The notes under the pieces: generated by a model
Database searches by the model: none
What the model was told of the DNA's origin: nothing
Seen by the model: the letters and a program-made list of their open reading frames with translations, nothing else
Assembly (NCBI GenBank): GCA_037974665.1
Contig: CM075773.1
Span: forward strand, 31,506,853 to 31,570,852
DNA: 64,000 nt
Source of the DNA: Ehretia macrophylla
Taxonomy: Eukaryota; Streptophyta; Magnoliopsida; Boraginales; Ehretiaceae
Direction: 5' to 3'
Shown here: one piece after another, positions 37,076-48,555 of the stretch
How the letters are laid out: each line of letters starts with the position of its first letter
Position numbering within the stretch: the first letter of the stretch is position 1
Position numbers and translations under genes: made by a program

Positions 37076-37175
37076 ATCTGGAGGGAACTAGTTTTGATAC
37101 ACTTTAAACAATGAGAACTAGTTTGAAACAAAATAAAACAATGGGGACTTCTAGTGAGATTTTCCCTTACTCTTA

Positions 37176-37638
37176 CAAGAAAACCTATTAGGCCGTAAAC
37201 ATGCCACCATACCTATATATCTTCGTAATGTTATCCCATAAGTGGTGACCCATTATACTATATTAAAAGTGCCGAATCTAGAAGCGTAATGAAAGTGACG
37301 TGTTTTTATTGAATATTGTCTGCTCCGCTTCAAACTTTTTTATATTCTCCATTTTTGGACCTCTGTCATCTGCTTCATCAACAAAGTCTTTTTGCAATTT
37401 CTTGAAGTCATTCATTCTCTCTTCCACTCAACTTCCTCCACCATTTTTAGCTCCTCCATTTCTCTCTCTCTCTCAGATATATGGGGTTCTTGTTTCACGT
37501 GATGGAGTTAAGCCTACCCAAGTTGATAACCCCCCTAACATTCTTCTTCATTAACATGTTAAGCCGCCATGTCAAATTGTTGGTGATAGGGGGCACTCAC
37601 TCAGCTGGGTCTTTATAAACCACCTCCAGAAGAAGAAG
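37176..37638. other. Intergenic flank upstream of RING-H2 pseudogene
   Basis: Short pyrimidine-rich DNA between the Mutator-like element and the RING-H2 remnant. No gene was seen, though it may include the old promoter of that gene. Confidence 0.35.
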
Positions 37639-38035
37639 ATGATTTCAGGGATAATTCTAACAATAATTACATGTTCATACTTGATGGTTCATCTCTGTCC
37701 CTTGTCCCCATTCCTATCCACCTGGTCACTGCATGCATCCATAAAAAACAAAGTCCCTATAGTGAAATACAGCGATTTGGTTGGGAAAAAATTGCAACAT
37801 TTTGACAAGCTGCAGGAAGAAGAAGAAGAAAAAGAAGAAGAAGAAGAAGAAGAAGAAAATGCAGCAGGATGCACCGTTTGCTCACAACATTTTGACAAAT
37901 GGGCAGATGCAGGCGAGGTCACCTACCCGGCCGCTATGCAGATCCATGTTGCTTCCACCCAAGGCGATGATTCTATCGAGGATGCCGGAAGAGGAAGAGG
38001 AGGGGGCGGATGCTGCTCCTTTGCTCACTAGTTGA
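37639..38035 (+). pseudogene. Collapsed RING-H2 zinc-finger gene (BRH1/RHA-like)
   Basis: The plus-strand frame from ATG 37639 encodes a hydrophobic N-terminus (MISGIILTIITCSYLMVHL), then KVPIVKYSDLVG, as found just before the RING in plant RHA/BRH1-type RING-H2 E3 ligases. A Glu run from a (GAA)n microsatellite follows, then GCTVCSQ, the first Cys pair. The expected middle of the RING (third Cys, the His pair and fourth Cys) is missing. HFDKWADAGEVT resumes at the end of the domain. The next zinc ligand reads Tyr (TAC) instead of Cys, and a small insertion shifts frame so that PLCRSMLLPPKA appears in the +1 frame, followed by an acidic tail ending at TGA 38033-38035. Zinc binding is impossible as written. 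The assignment rests on short motifs. Confidence 0.55.
37816..37857. repeat. GAA microsatellite inside RING-H2 pseudogene
   Basis: A (GAA)n run with one AAA interruption encodes the Glu-rich stretch in the reading frame. Confidence 0.85.
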
Positions 38036-38533
38036 TCTTTTCCTCCACATATATATGATCATGCTTCAGGTTGACTTGTGAAATTATTAGCTAGCCTACC
38101 TCCTCCTCCTCCTTCTCCACCTTTTTTCTCTGCCTAATTGCATTCTTTATTTTCCAGCAGCATATTCTGGGAATAATTTCACATTCAATGTCACGCGCTG
38201 TCTGTTCTTTTACTCAGCTAGAAACTATTATCACTTGGGATATTCTTGGTTTGGTTTTTGGATCTAGGGACGCCATTTTTGTCAATTTAGATCGGCTTAA
38301 ATCATTGAAATCGTCATTTTTTACCTACCATTTTCCCCAAATAAGATAATGATAGATAGCCAAAAGTGACCAAGCTAGTGCTAGAGAATAGAAAGCAAAA
38401 CTACAACGTAGAGCTTTCTGTGGCGTGAACATGGAATGTACATCGTAGCGGCCTTCTCAGTGAGCTTTTATTGATGAATGTTTGTCGCTTCGCAAAAAAA
38501 TGTTGATGAAAATTTGTTAATTTATTAACAAAG
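38036..38533. other. Intergenic DNA
   Basis: I see no gene or defined repeat in this interval. Confidence 0.4.
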
Positions 38534-38542
38534 ATTAATTAA

Positions 38543-38997
38543 GGGAATTTCTCACATTTAATCTCTATTATTTGTAAAAAATTTCAGTTTAATTTTTATT
38601 ATTTAAAATATTTCAATTTAGTCCCTATTATTTTTTTAAAAGTTTCAATTTCATCTATATTATTTAAAATTTATTAATTTTGTCCTTATTGTTTCCCAAA
38701 AAATTTCAATTTCGTCCTTATTATTTTTAAAAAAATTTAAATTCGTCTCTATTATTTCTCAAAAAATTTCAATTTAGTCCTTGAATAGTGAGACGAATTT
38801 AAAACTTTAAGAAAGCAATAGAGACGAAATTAAAACTTTTTAAAAATAATAGGGACAAAATTAAAATTTTTCGAAAAATAATAAGAACTAAATTGAGACA
38901 TTTTAAATAATAGGAACAAAATTAAAACTTTTAATAAAATAATAAAAATTAAATTAAGACATTTTACAAACAATAACACTAAATGTGGAATTTTCCC
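38543..38997. mobile_element. Small Mutator-like foldback MITE
   Basis: This 455-base element is almost entirely inverted repeat. GGGAATTTCTCACATTTA on the left pairs with GGGAAAATTCCACATTTA from the right end reverse-complemented. The flanks are ATTAATTAA and ATTAATCAA (38534-38542 and 38998-39006), a 9-bp duplication with one mismatch. Its arms consist of repeated RTTTMAATTTMRTCYYTATT-like units resembling the arms of the 29607 element, so the two are related. Confidence 0.7.
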
Positions 38998-39319
38998 ATT
39001 AATCAATTGTACCTTCTTTTTTGGGTCAGTAATCAATTGTACCTGCTTTTTTTTGGTCCAAAGTAGTGAATAGTATTTGGACACACTCACACGGAACCCA
39101 CTCTAGATTTTCCCCACAGCAGGAATGATTCATGAACATGCTCCCGCACAAACAAAAGAAAAGAAAAAAATAAACGTGATTATAGGGACCATCTGCCACA
39201 GTGCTACTCACTGTGTCACTTTGACTTGCAACTTCATATTGTACCCTCCCTTGGATTCTACGATTCATAAAACAAAACCTGAATCCTGCATTTAAAGGCT
39301 TTTTTTTCCCTTTTTTAAA

Positions 39320-40335
39320 GAGTAAAATGCATCATACCCCCTTGTATTTTCACAAAGTTGTATCATAAACTCTGTATTTTAAAAAGTCGCGTTATAAACC
39401 CTGTGTTATGGAAAATGTTGCATACACGCCCCAAACTCAAATTCTGTTTAACTTTGTTAGTTAGCCTTGTAAAAATACAAAATTGTCCTTGTTTAAAGAT
39501 AAATCCGTCAAATGGGGTATTTACAACTTTTTTGATATCAGAATGTGGTATTTATCACTTTTTTAATATTAGAGGGAGGTATTTACAATATTTTTCATTT
39601 TACAATATCATAACCATGTGCTAGTCTACGTTCTAAGGAGATCTACAACCTTAAACTAATAAAAATCATTTAATTAAAAGAATAAAAAAACGTATAGCTT
39701 ATATAACAGAACATTGATGTCTACTATAAAAAATATAAATCTTATACTTGAAGTTCAAAGTCATATTGCAACTAGCAATAATCGTACCTTCATTTGGAAT
39801 CACGTTATTATACAAGTAGATTAAAATCTTTAAATCAGTACAAAATTAACTTCAAATCGAAGGAAAATCACTTTGAAATAGTTTTTCTCTCTAGGATTGT
39901 CAATTTTTTTTTTATTTTTTTTTATCTTTGAAGGGGCAATTTACATCTTTATAAAAAAACACAGGGGCAATTAGATACCTTATAAAAAACACAAGGGGCA
40001 ATTTACAACCTTATCGAAAACACGAGGGGCCATTTACAACCTTATTGAAAACACAAGGGGCAATTTACAACCTTATCGAAAACATAAGGGGCAATTAGCA
40101 ACTGATGTTAAAAAGGGTATTTTCGTCCTTCTGCATGTGTTTTAAAGCTTGATAAATGTCATACTTGCATTTCAAGCGTGTGTATTATACTCACGTTAAA
40201 ATTGACAGAAAAATAGACGGCGGGAGGTTATATGCAATATTTTTCATAACAGAGGGTTTATAACGCGACTTTTTAAAATACAGGGTTTATAATGCAACTT
40301 TATGAAAACACAGGCGGGTATGGTGCATTTTACTC
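39320..40335. mobile_element. Mutator-like MITE, GAGTAAAAT family copy 1
   Basis: Terminal inverted repeats of about 110 bases start GAGTAAAATGCATCATACC on the left and GAGTAAAATGCACCATACC on the right (reverse-complemented). A perfect 10-bp duplication CTTTTTTAAA flanks it (39310-39319 and 40336-40345). The interior carries about five tandem copies of a 33-base unit, ACAAGGGGCAATTTACAACC and neighbours, at about 39950-40105. No transposase is encoded. Confidence 0.85.
39950..40105. repeat. 33-bp tandem repeat inside Mutator-like MITE
   Basis: About five imperfect copies of a unit reading AAAACACAAGGGGCAATTTA plus CAACCTTATCG. Several copies differ by one or two bases. Confidence 0.8.
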
Positions 40336-40345
40336 CTTTTTTAAA

Positions 40346-42439
40346 TGACCATAATGCATTTAAAAGTTCGAGCTCAAAATTTATTTGATCAATTGAAACT
40401 TCTTGATTTATTGGTCAAAATATGAGGAATTTCTTACTTTTCGTAGAGAAAAGTAAATTTCTAGGTCTCGCATGTACTTAATCAAATGAAAAGGCTAAAG
40501 CAAGTCAAAGAAGATTTTGACATAATATTCTCATGTACTCGTTGAGGGTTTCAAAGTGGGCAAAACCAACGAAACGTTCATTGGTATGTATATACTTATG
40601 TGTGTATTTATAAAGTGTAAGTGACTAGGGTGGATTTCGCTTGCCTCAGCAAGATGGGGATGTCCTTCGTTTATCAGTCCTTTAGTAATGACATGGTTGT
40701 TTAATGTGGAAATCCTTGGCCAAGGTATGAATGATGGAGAAAGGGTTTTCCATGAGTCATCCCTCATTACACCAATTAGATCTATGCATAGTATCGAGTT
40801 TATGAACTTAATCGTATCATGGTTCTTGCTCGACGGGACAATTAATGAAAGGATTAGATTGCACGATAATCGGCGACTATAAATAGATTCACAAGAAATT
40901 GACTTCATTACCGTATATATTGTCTTGATATGTTACTAGGCGTCACTCTAGAACGTGAGGGTATTCTGAGAATGACGGAGACATTTTCGGAATAGATTCC
41001 TGAAACGATTGCATGTCTTAGGACATTGAATATGTATTGCGTTTATAAGGAGGTTAAACATGCACCGTCTTTATGGGAAGAAGTGTGACGAGCCTTATGA
41101 CATGCAGAGTCTTAGGCTAATTCTAGCAGTTTTCTTATTTCTTCTTTATATTTAGGGAATAAGATGTTGAATCTCTAAATTTAGGATTTTTTATATCAGT
41201 TTTACTCCAACAATACTCTATTTCAATCAAACCCTATTTTAGAAATTTCTTATTTTAATTTCACTCTAATAGCACACTTTTTTTTTTCTCACAAATCCAT
41301 CGGGCTTTTAGGGAATAGGAGTATAAGGGATGGATCCAACTTCTTCATATTTGGAGAAGTTGAATCTTATTTGAAGATTTCTTTTTTTTTTTTTTTTTAT
41401 AGAAAATGATGTATGAAAATTGTTGAAGTGATTTGAAATTAATTAGTTTGGTCTGATTATTACCAAAAAAAGTTGTTAATTTCGTTCCCATCATTAAAAA
41501 TTATGTTATTTTTAAGAGTAAACATATGAAATGTCTCAATTTCCTTAAAGGAATGAAGCAGACCAAAAACAAGATGGATTTGTGAATCCATCCATGAGGA
41601 AAGCACTTCATAGTTTGTTATCCATTACTCCATAGACTTAGAATAAGCAGGAACTAGATGACAAAGAATCGAGAAGAAAAACCTTCAGAGCCAAAACCTA
41701 CTCCTAAATCATAATGAAACTGTCATTTACTTTTTTTATTCGGATCGGATATGTTTCCGGTACCTAGCCCTAGAAAGAAGGCTCTGTACTCGAATATAGG
41801 TGAAAGCTTTCTCCCGGCAATATCCCCTGTTATTGTCGTTGAAGTGAAGGAAGATGATTGATTCACTGCGGGCGGGGTAACTATACGATCGAAGACTAAA
41901 ATTTCACAAATGGTCTCTATTATTTCCTTTGATTTGTAATTTAGTCTCTATTGTTCAAAATTAACCAATTTAGTCTTCATTATTTCCAAAATATTATCAT
42001 TTTCATCCCCACCCTAGTTTATTCTTATTATTCCTCAAAATATTCAAATCAGTCCTTATTACACAAACACACACGCACCAACACATACATGCACACATAG
42101 ACACGCACACAAAGTGAAGACCTTCCAATATATAAAAGCACATATATACATGCAATATATAAAAAATTACAGTATGTGCCCCTCAAGGGAATTACATAAC
42201 ACTATTCATGTCTGTATTTCAAGCTACACAAATGCTTTAATTTCGGAGGTTACTTTTAACTTTTCTAACAAAACACATTTTAGATCTCACATCAAAAGTA
42301 ATATTGTTGAAGATTTGGTCCTCAAACAAGACTTTATTACTGTGGAGTCTGGAGTTGCGCAACTTCTTCCAAATATGAAATACAAAGGCTCCTTCCAACT
42401 TCATTCTAAACTCTTGAGTTTGTTCGGGTTCTAAGAGCA
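40346..42439. other. Intergenic DNA, partly transposon debris
   Basis: There is no recognisable gene. About 41110-41400 begins TTAGGCTAATTCTAGCAG, resembling the ends of the Tourist-like elements in this window, but no right end is evident. About 41890-42060 holds unpaired copies of the TTTAGTCTCTATT-type unit found in the Mutator-like arms. About 42061-42110 is a CACACA-rich stretch. Confidence 0.4.
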
Positions 42440-42449
42440 CTTAACATAA

Positions 42450-43623
42450 GAGTAAAATTCCTTTGGGTCCCTTAACTTATGCGTAAATCACCTTCTGGTC
42501 CCCCAACTAAAAAGAACTTCTCTTTAGGTCCATTTGTCAGTTACTTTTGACGAAAAAAGTGAAAAAATTTTTTTTTTTGCCTATTTTTCCCTTGGACCAT
42601 AATTCTCTCTCCTAAATTAACTATTATTTTCATTTTTAATCCAATATGTAAAATCAAAAAATAAAATTTTACTCGAGAGCTAAATTAACTAAAATTAGCA
42701 TTTTTCCGTAATCAACAAATAAAATTAAAAATAAGAAAATTATAATTGAGAGCTAAATAATCAAGACTCTCATTTTTCCATAACCAAAAACCAAAAGTAA
42801 AATAAAAAAAAATAATTGGGAGCTAAATTAACTAATATTTGCACTTTAACTCAAAATTGAACACAAAAATAAAACTGAAGTTATAATTGAAGGTAAATTA
42901 ACTAAAATTTGCATTTTTAACCCAAAATAAACAAAAAGTAAAATAAAAAATCTATAACCCGGAGATAAATTAATTAACTTTTGCATTCTTTACCCAAAAT
43001 AAAAGACACAAAAAATTAAAAAGAAATAGAATTTATAATCGAAGCTTAATTAACTAAAATTTGCATTAACTAAAAAATTAAAAATTGCAAATTTTAATTA
43101 ATTTAACTTCAATTATAATTTTTATTTTTTTGATTTTACATATTGGATTAAAAATGAAAATAATAGTTAATTTAGCTCCCGGTTATAAATTTAATTTTTG
43201 TTTTTTGTTTTTTAATAAAAAAAATTGGGTATTAGAATTTTGGGAAATTATTAAGCAAAAGTCGAACTACAATTTTTTGTTTGTAGAAATTGTATATTTT
43301 GTTTAGGGTTTGGACAAATATATTTTGGTGATTTTTCAAGATGTTAGTAATTTTGTTGCTCATTGTTGCTGCCAAAATGGCGTTTAACGTTGCATACAAG
43401 CTTTTATTGTTGCTATCAACGGTCAAAATAAGAGAGAAGTCAGTTGACATTAATGTCATGTAAGAGTGAGAATTATGGTTTAAAGGAAAAATAGGTAAAA
43501 TATATTTTTTTTCACTTTTTTCGTCAAAAGTAACTGATAAGCGGACCTTAAGGGAAAATTTTTTTAATTAAGGAACCAAAAGATAATTTATGCATAAGTT
43601 GAAGGACCAAAGGTATTTTACTC
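42450..43623. mobile_element. Mutator-like MITE, GAGTAAAAT family copy 2
   Basis: The left end GAGTAAAATTCCTTTGGGTCC pairs with GAGTAAAATACCTTTGGTCC from the right end reverse-complemented, and similarity continues about 110 bases inward to a shared TTTTTTCGTCAAAAGTAACTG region. A perfect 10-bp duplication CTTAACATAA flanks it (42440-42449 and 43624-43633). The interior (about 42610-43080) is a run of diverged units of 75-80 bases containing AAATTAACTAAAATTTGCAT. No coding capacity. Confidence 0.83.
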
Positions 43624-43633
43624 CTTAACATAA

Positions 43634-44272
43634 ACATAAACCTTATGGGTACCATTGGGTTGACGGATTCATGGTATGGGCCTGAATTTGAAAAGATTTT
43701 GAAATCGAAAAGGGAAAAGGGAAAAGGGAAAAGAGTGGAGGGCATATTGGTAAATTGAAGAGGATTTTTACAGAGTGCACGTCTGGCAAAGAAAGTAAAG
43801 TAGAGAGCCGTAGCTGTTATGACTTTTGTCATACATTCGTTCATTTCCTCATTATAGTACTAAAACTTAATAATTTAAGATTTGTCCAGACCAGACCCGA
43901 CCCGACCCATATTATTCTCTCTGACCAAAACTCCATCTTCCCCTCACTGTTTCTGCGTTTCCCAAGCATTTGCATTTGTTGTTTGTTTGTTTGTTTATAT
44001 ATATACATGCGTACATACATACATACATACATACATACATTACAGCCATTCATGTACCAGTACATCACTCTTCTTCCACAATGCCCTCATTATTTTCCTC
44101 CTATCCTTCTATAGCACTCTTTTAAAAAGGAGTGGGGGTTAAAACTAATAAAAAGCAAAGCCTAAAGACGCTTTAGCTTCAAGACAAAGCTTTTAAGCCT
44201 TGAAGGTTTTTACCCTTTTTTTTTTTTTTTTCTACAGTGGGGGGGCGGGGGTGGTCTTTGATTTATTAGAAA
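43634..44272. promoter_or_regulatory. Upstream region of galactosyltransferase gene
   Basis: This likely contains the promoter and 5' leader. A (CATA)n microsatellite lies at about 44011-44041, and a run of T plus TCTACAG precedes the ATG by about 40 bases, so the leader may contain an intron acceptor. No TATA box can be chosen with confidence. Confidence 0.4.
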
Positions 44273-47200
44273 ATGGGGTTGATGCTTGGGACCAGGTCGC
44301 CACACAAGCTTGGCAATGGTGTGTCTACTTCATTGGTCTCTGTCCTCTGCATTGCTAGCTTCTGCTTCGGGGTTCTTATTGTCAACAGGTACTTGTTTCT
44401 TCAACACTACAATTATGGCTCTACTTCTTTTGCTTTTTTACATATGCAGCAGCCCATTTGAGCTTTTTCATCTTCATTTTATGACATGTTTTTAGTTCAA
44501 TTTTGCACTTTGCTGGCTCTTTGGTTTCTTTACTAATTTTCTTATTACATTAGTCTTGGGGGACTGCGTAACAGATGAAAAAATGCTGTCTTTTTGTATA
44601 GTAACATCTGCATTGTGATTTTACGGATTGAAGATTTCTGTCTTCGATGTTTATGTTTCCAAAGATTGTGTTGTGCGCTAACCACTTCATTAATTTCAAA
44701 TACTTAATTTTTTTTTTTTTTTCATTTTTTACTCATTTCTTTCATTTTGCCTTTTTAGTGTAAAATAGGTCCGTGCATAATAAATGGTGACACAGGTAAC
44801 CTGCAGCACAATTTGGAATTTTCTTCCCCTTTCCCTTTTTCTTATATTTGTTTTTCTATTGGTGGTTCGTGAGGTTGAGGAGCAGTCCTTGTTCATTTCT
44901 CCAGGTCTTCGTTTATTGCTTGATTAACTTCTACATATTTTGTCTATGCTGCCTTACTAACTGAATACACTACCTAAGGCTAGGCATTACGAATATGAAA
45001 ACTAAGCCATGATAAGTTCCTAGTGTAGGAACCTGGTTGACTGATGAACAAGAAATGCTGGGTGTTATGATGCAAACACACAATTGATGATTATGTAACA
45101 GTGTGAGTGAATTTGACAGTTCTGAGTGATGAACTTAGAAGCAACACAGTGAATTACACGGTGAAAGAGAGAGATTTGATATATTTTTGCTGAAGAAGAA
45201 ATAAAACTTGGTTATGGAGGAACCACTTCTAAGCCAAAAACGACAGAAAATTAACTGAGAACAACTCTGCCTAATTAAGTCTATTGTCATCAGATTCTTA
45301 TATATCTTCCTCTTGCTTGTTTCTTCACACGGTTCTGCTTTCATTTTCACTACATTCTCTGCCAATTCTGTTGTAACTGAGTCTCTCATGTTGAGCCACG
45401 TAATCTTCAAACTGAAAGGGCTTTTTCTTGCTTCGCTTGCTCTTGCGTGTCAGCTGACTAGGCTGAGAAGTTCTTGCGTTGACTGGACAATTGATGATGT
45501 AACAGATTAGCAATCTATGTACTGTTACATTGACTGTTTTTCTAGTTAGTGCAAACTCTTAATCTTTTGCAGGGGCCTTTTGATATCTGAATCATGACAT
45601 GGCCATATGTATGGAGTAGTCACAAATTTGTAGTTTGCTAATGATAGTTTGATGCCTGAGGACTAGGAACCTAACCCCTCCCTTCTCTGCATACAAAATC
45701 AGTATCATTATCCTGTACAGGTGTGAAATAAGGTTCGGAGTTGTACCAAAATGCAAACCTTCAGAGACATATGACTTGCTGAGTATCATTAACTTTTTTC
45801 ATTTTTGAATTTTCAGGTGCTAATGCAACCAACCTCATTTTGATAAACAACATTGCATATCCATGGGATTAATGGACTTTCAAAAGTAGGAAAAAACATA
45901 CCATATGGAATTCATGGTTTAACTTATGCGTGGTGCACAAGTTCAAAAATCATACCTTTAGATTTATGTTGGTGTTTACTCTGGTAAAATGTTAGTTAGT
46001 TAACCTTCTGTATCCTTTCAAAGGAAATGGGGGAAAACAAGAGATCCTCAGAAATGAGGTAGTTTGACAGAGTAAATTATGTAAACTATGTTTCTGGTAG
46101 AGAGCGATAAGATAAAAGAGACTGCTACCAAAGCAACTGCACATAAGTAGACATTGTCCACTAGTGATTTTATCTCATATGAAAGACTTGGCGACAAATT
46201 GTCATTTGCATCTTATGCTATGTGTAAAGTAGAAATGACACTTGGGTTGATACTATTATATTTTGCCTTTCCCCTGAACTTTTTATTCATCAAGATGCAA
46301 TCTGTAATTCTGTATCCGTGAAGAGTCTTGCTTTAACCCTAGTGTTTGTAGTGAAAGTATGGCCTTTGCATGTTCCCAGTGGCACCCTTGTAGCAAAGTG
46401 AAATGTTAGATTTCATCATATAATTCCATCGAGCATCCAGGTGCACTTTGCAGATACTGCATGCTACGTGAATTCATGCATTTTATATGTGAGCACCTTC
46501 ATGTTGCAATTTGATGTGGTTAAACAAGCTCTGGGGTGTCTTGTTCTCAGGTTCTTGACCTTGCCTGATTCAATTGAAATGGATAAAGAAACATTGGTTG
46601 ATGTAACCCAAAACTTGGGCAAACATCCTGTGCTCAAGTGTGAGAAGAAGGCAAGTTAGATTTGTGATTTAACTTTAGGCGCCAAGAACTCTTCTAATAT
46701 TCTGGGGTTATTTTTCTATTTTAATGCAGGATGCTTCTCTTGATGTCCGAGACATCCTTTCTCAAGTTTCACAGACACATAATGTGATCATGTAACTTTC
46801 TTCTACCATCTGAAAATATGTTTCTGAATGTTGCTTCTAATCTTGATCATTTAAATTTATTTCTAATTTTGCATCAAGAAACTCCAATTATGACATTATA
46901 GATCATGGCTCACAACTTTCAGGATGTTAGACAAAACCATTTCCTCTCTGGAAATGCAACTGGCTGCTGCAAGAGCTGCTAAAGAGGACACTGAGGAAAA
47001 ATCTCGAGTGGAGGCAAAGCCAGGAAGTGATCAATCAATCAATCGTACAAAGGTTTTCTTTGTTATGGGAATCATTACTGCATTCAGCAGCAGGAAACGT
47101 AGGGATTCAATTAGAGAAACTTGGATGCCTCAAGGTTCAACATATAAATCTCCCTGCAACAGAAATAAAAGAATGAAGAATAAGATTCTTTCAGATTGGA

Positions 47201-48555
47201 CCCATCTCAGTATAGTTGCTTACTCATTTTCATTGTGATCTATATTAGGGGAGGATTTAAGGAAGCTGGAGATAGAGAAGGGAATCATCATTCGGTTTGT
47301 GATCGGACACAGGTAAACCATCCTTAAAACTAGAGTGCACTGTGGGACCCAGTCCAATCTGGTAATGTGTTGCTTAATCATTAACCAACTGGAACTCTGC
47401 AGTGCAACTCCTGGTGGAGTTCTAGATCGGGCTATTGATGCTGAAGATGCAAAACATAATGACTTTTTACGACTGGTAGGTTGCAAATCTTTTAACTTCC
47501 ACACCCTGCACTTAAAATCGACAACCACCTGATGTAAATGGACTTCTCTCTGTGCCTAAAAGATTTTCTTGTTTTCCTATTTAATTGATTCATGCACATA
47601 TCATCTGATGTGGATTTTCATTGCAACATTGCAGAACCATGTAGAAGGATATCATGAATTATCCTCAAAAACTCAAATTTATTTCTCAACAGCTGCTGCA
47701 AAGTGGGATGCTGATTTCTATATTAAAGTTGATGATGATGTACATGTCAATCTTGGTTAGATCACTCTCTTTGAACTCACATCGATAACTTAATCGTCAA
47801 TAGTGCATAAGTAGATTATATTGGATTGGCAGGTATGCTAGGTTCATCTCTAGCCCGCCATCAATCTAAACCCCGGGTTTATATTGGTTGCATGAAGTCT
47901 GGACCAGTCCTGTCGCAGAAGTAAGACTGAAATTCTATGACGCACTATGGCTTAAAACGTTATAAATATTCAACTATATCATGCCCTATATGCAGAGGAG
48001 TGAAGTACCATGAACCAGAATACTGGAAATTTGGTGAGGAAGGAAATAAGTACTTTAGGCATGCAACTGGACAAATATATGCAATCTCCAAGGATCTGGC
48101 AACTTACATTTCAGTTAACCGGTATATCCTGAGTTCATATATGCTTACTCAATATAAAAGTTGGTATCCGGATTTAAATGATTTTCATCCGTAGTTCTGA
48201 AGTTATTCACCAGATGATTTCTTTGTAGACGCGTACTTCATAAATATGCAAATGAAGACGTTTCACTTGGGTCGTGGTTTATTGGTCTTGATGTCGAGCA
48301 TATAGATGACCGAAGTCTCTGTTGTGGGACGCATCCAGGTAATAATGAGTCCCTGTTTTTCTCGTTGTATATGGGTTTATAACCATTGTTTATCTCTTAT
48401 ATGAAGATTGCGAATGGAAGGCCCAAGCAGGGAACCCTTGTGCTGCATCTTTTGACTGGAGCTGCAGCGGTATATGTAAATCAGCGGAAAGGATGGAAGA
48501 AGTACACCAGCGGTGTGGAGAGGGTGATGGAGCAATATGGCATACTAGTTTTTGA
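44273..48555 (+). CDS. Beta-1,3-galactosyltransferase (GT31 family)
   Basis: This Golgi type II membrane glycosyltransferase transfers galactose from UDP-galactose in beta-1,3 linkage to glycan acceptors. Eleven exons: 44273-44388, 46551-46650, 46730-46791, 46923-47134, 47249-47312, 47403-47475, 47635-47755, 47833-47920, 47996-48121, 48229-48338 and 48407-48555. They join in phase to 406 residues, the usual size. A short cytosolic tail precedes one anchor ([18 protein letters not shown], about 20-37). A DUF4094-type stem with a coiled segment ([20 protein letters not shown]) follows. The Galactosyl_T domain contains [11 protein letters not shown], the nucleotide-sugar-binding DDD at 242-244 in [14 protein letters not shown], and [18 protein letters not shown]. 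Intron 2 uses a GC donor (AAG/GCAAGT). Intron 1 is 2162 bases. The native acceptor is not predictable from sequence. Confidence 0.94.

Larger units (their letters stand above)
30882..37091 (-). mobile_element. LINE (non-LTR retrotransposon), near full-length, degenerate
   Basis: This is an L1-type plant LINE on the minus strand. The order is ORF1 (DUF4283 and zinc knuckle), endonuclease, reverse transcriptase, zf-RVT region, RNase H, then a 3' tail ending in a T run on the plus strand (30882-30889). A target duplication flanks it, TTTTGGTACAC on the left and TTTTGATACAC on the right (37092 onwards). It sits inside the right arm of the Mutator-like element, so it is the younger insertion. Multiple stops and frameshifts make it non-autonomous. 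Confidence 0.85.
29607..37166. mobile_element. Mutator-like foldback element split by a LINE
   Basis: The left end GGGAAAATCTCAATAGAA pairs with the reverse complement of the right end, GGGAAAATCTCACTAGAA. A perfect 9-bp duplication TTACTCTTA flanks it (29598-29606 and 37167-37175), the size expected for Mutator. With the LINE at 30882-37091 removed, the two arms align as inverted repeats for several hundred bases, down to a shared ACCAACAACAAAAACACCCA stretch. The element would then be about 1.3 kb. The middle (about 29890-30600) includes tandem CATCGTCAACCACCATCAG units and no transposase. The middle could be captured host sequence, but nothing identifies its source. Confidence 0.82.

Noticed and set aside
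43755..44142. Open frames around the CATA microsatellite
   Set aside because: The frames read through the repeat in several phases and give low-complexity peptides.
45135..45789. Open frames on both strands between galactosyltransferase exons 1 and 2
   Set aside because: They lie in the first intron and have no homologous domain; the spliced gene explains the interval.
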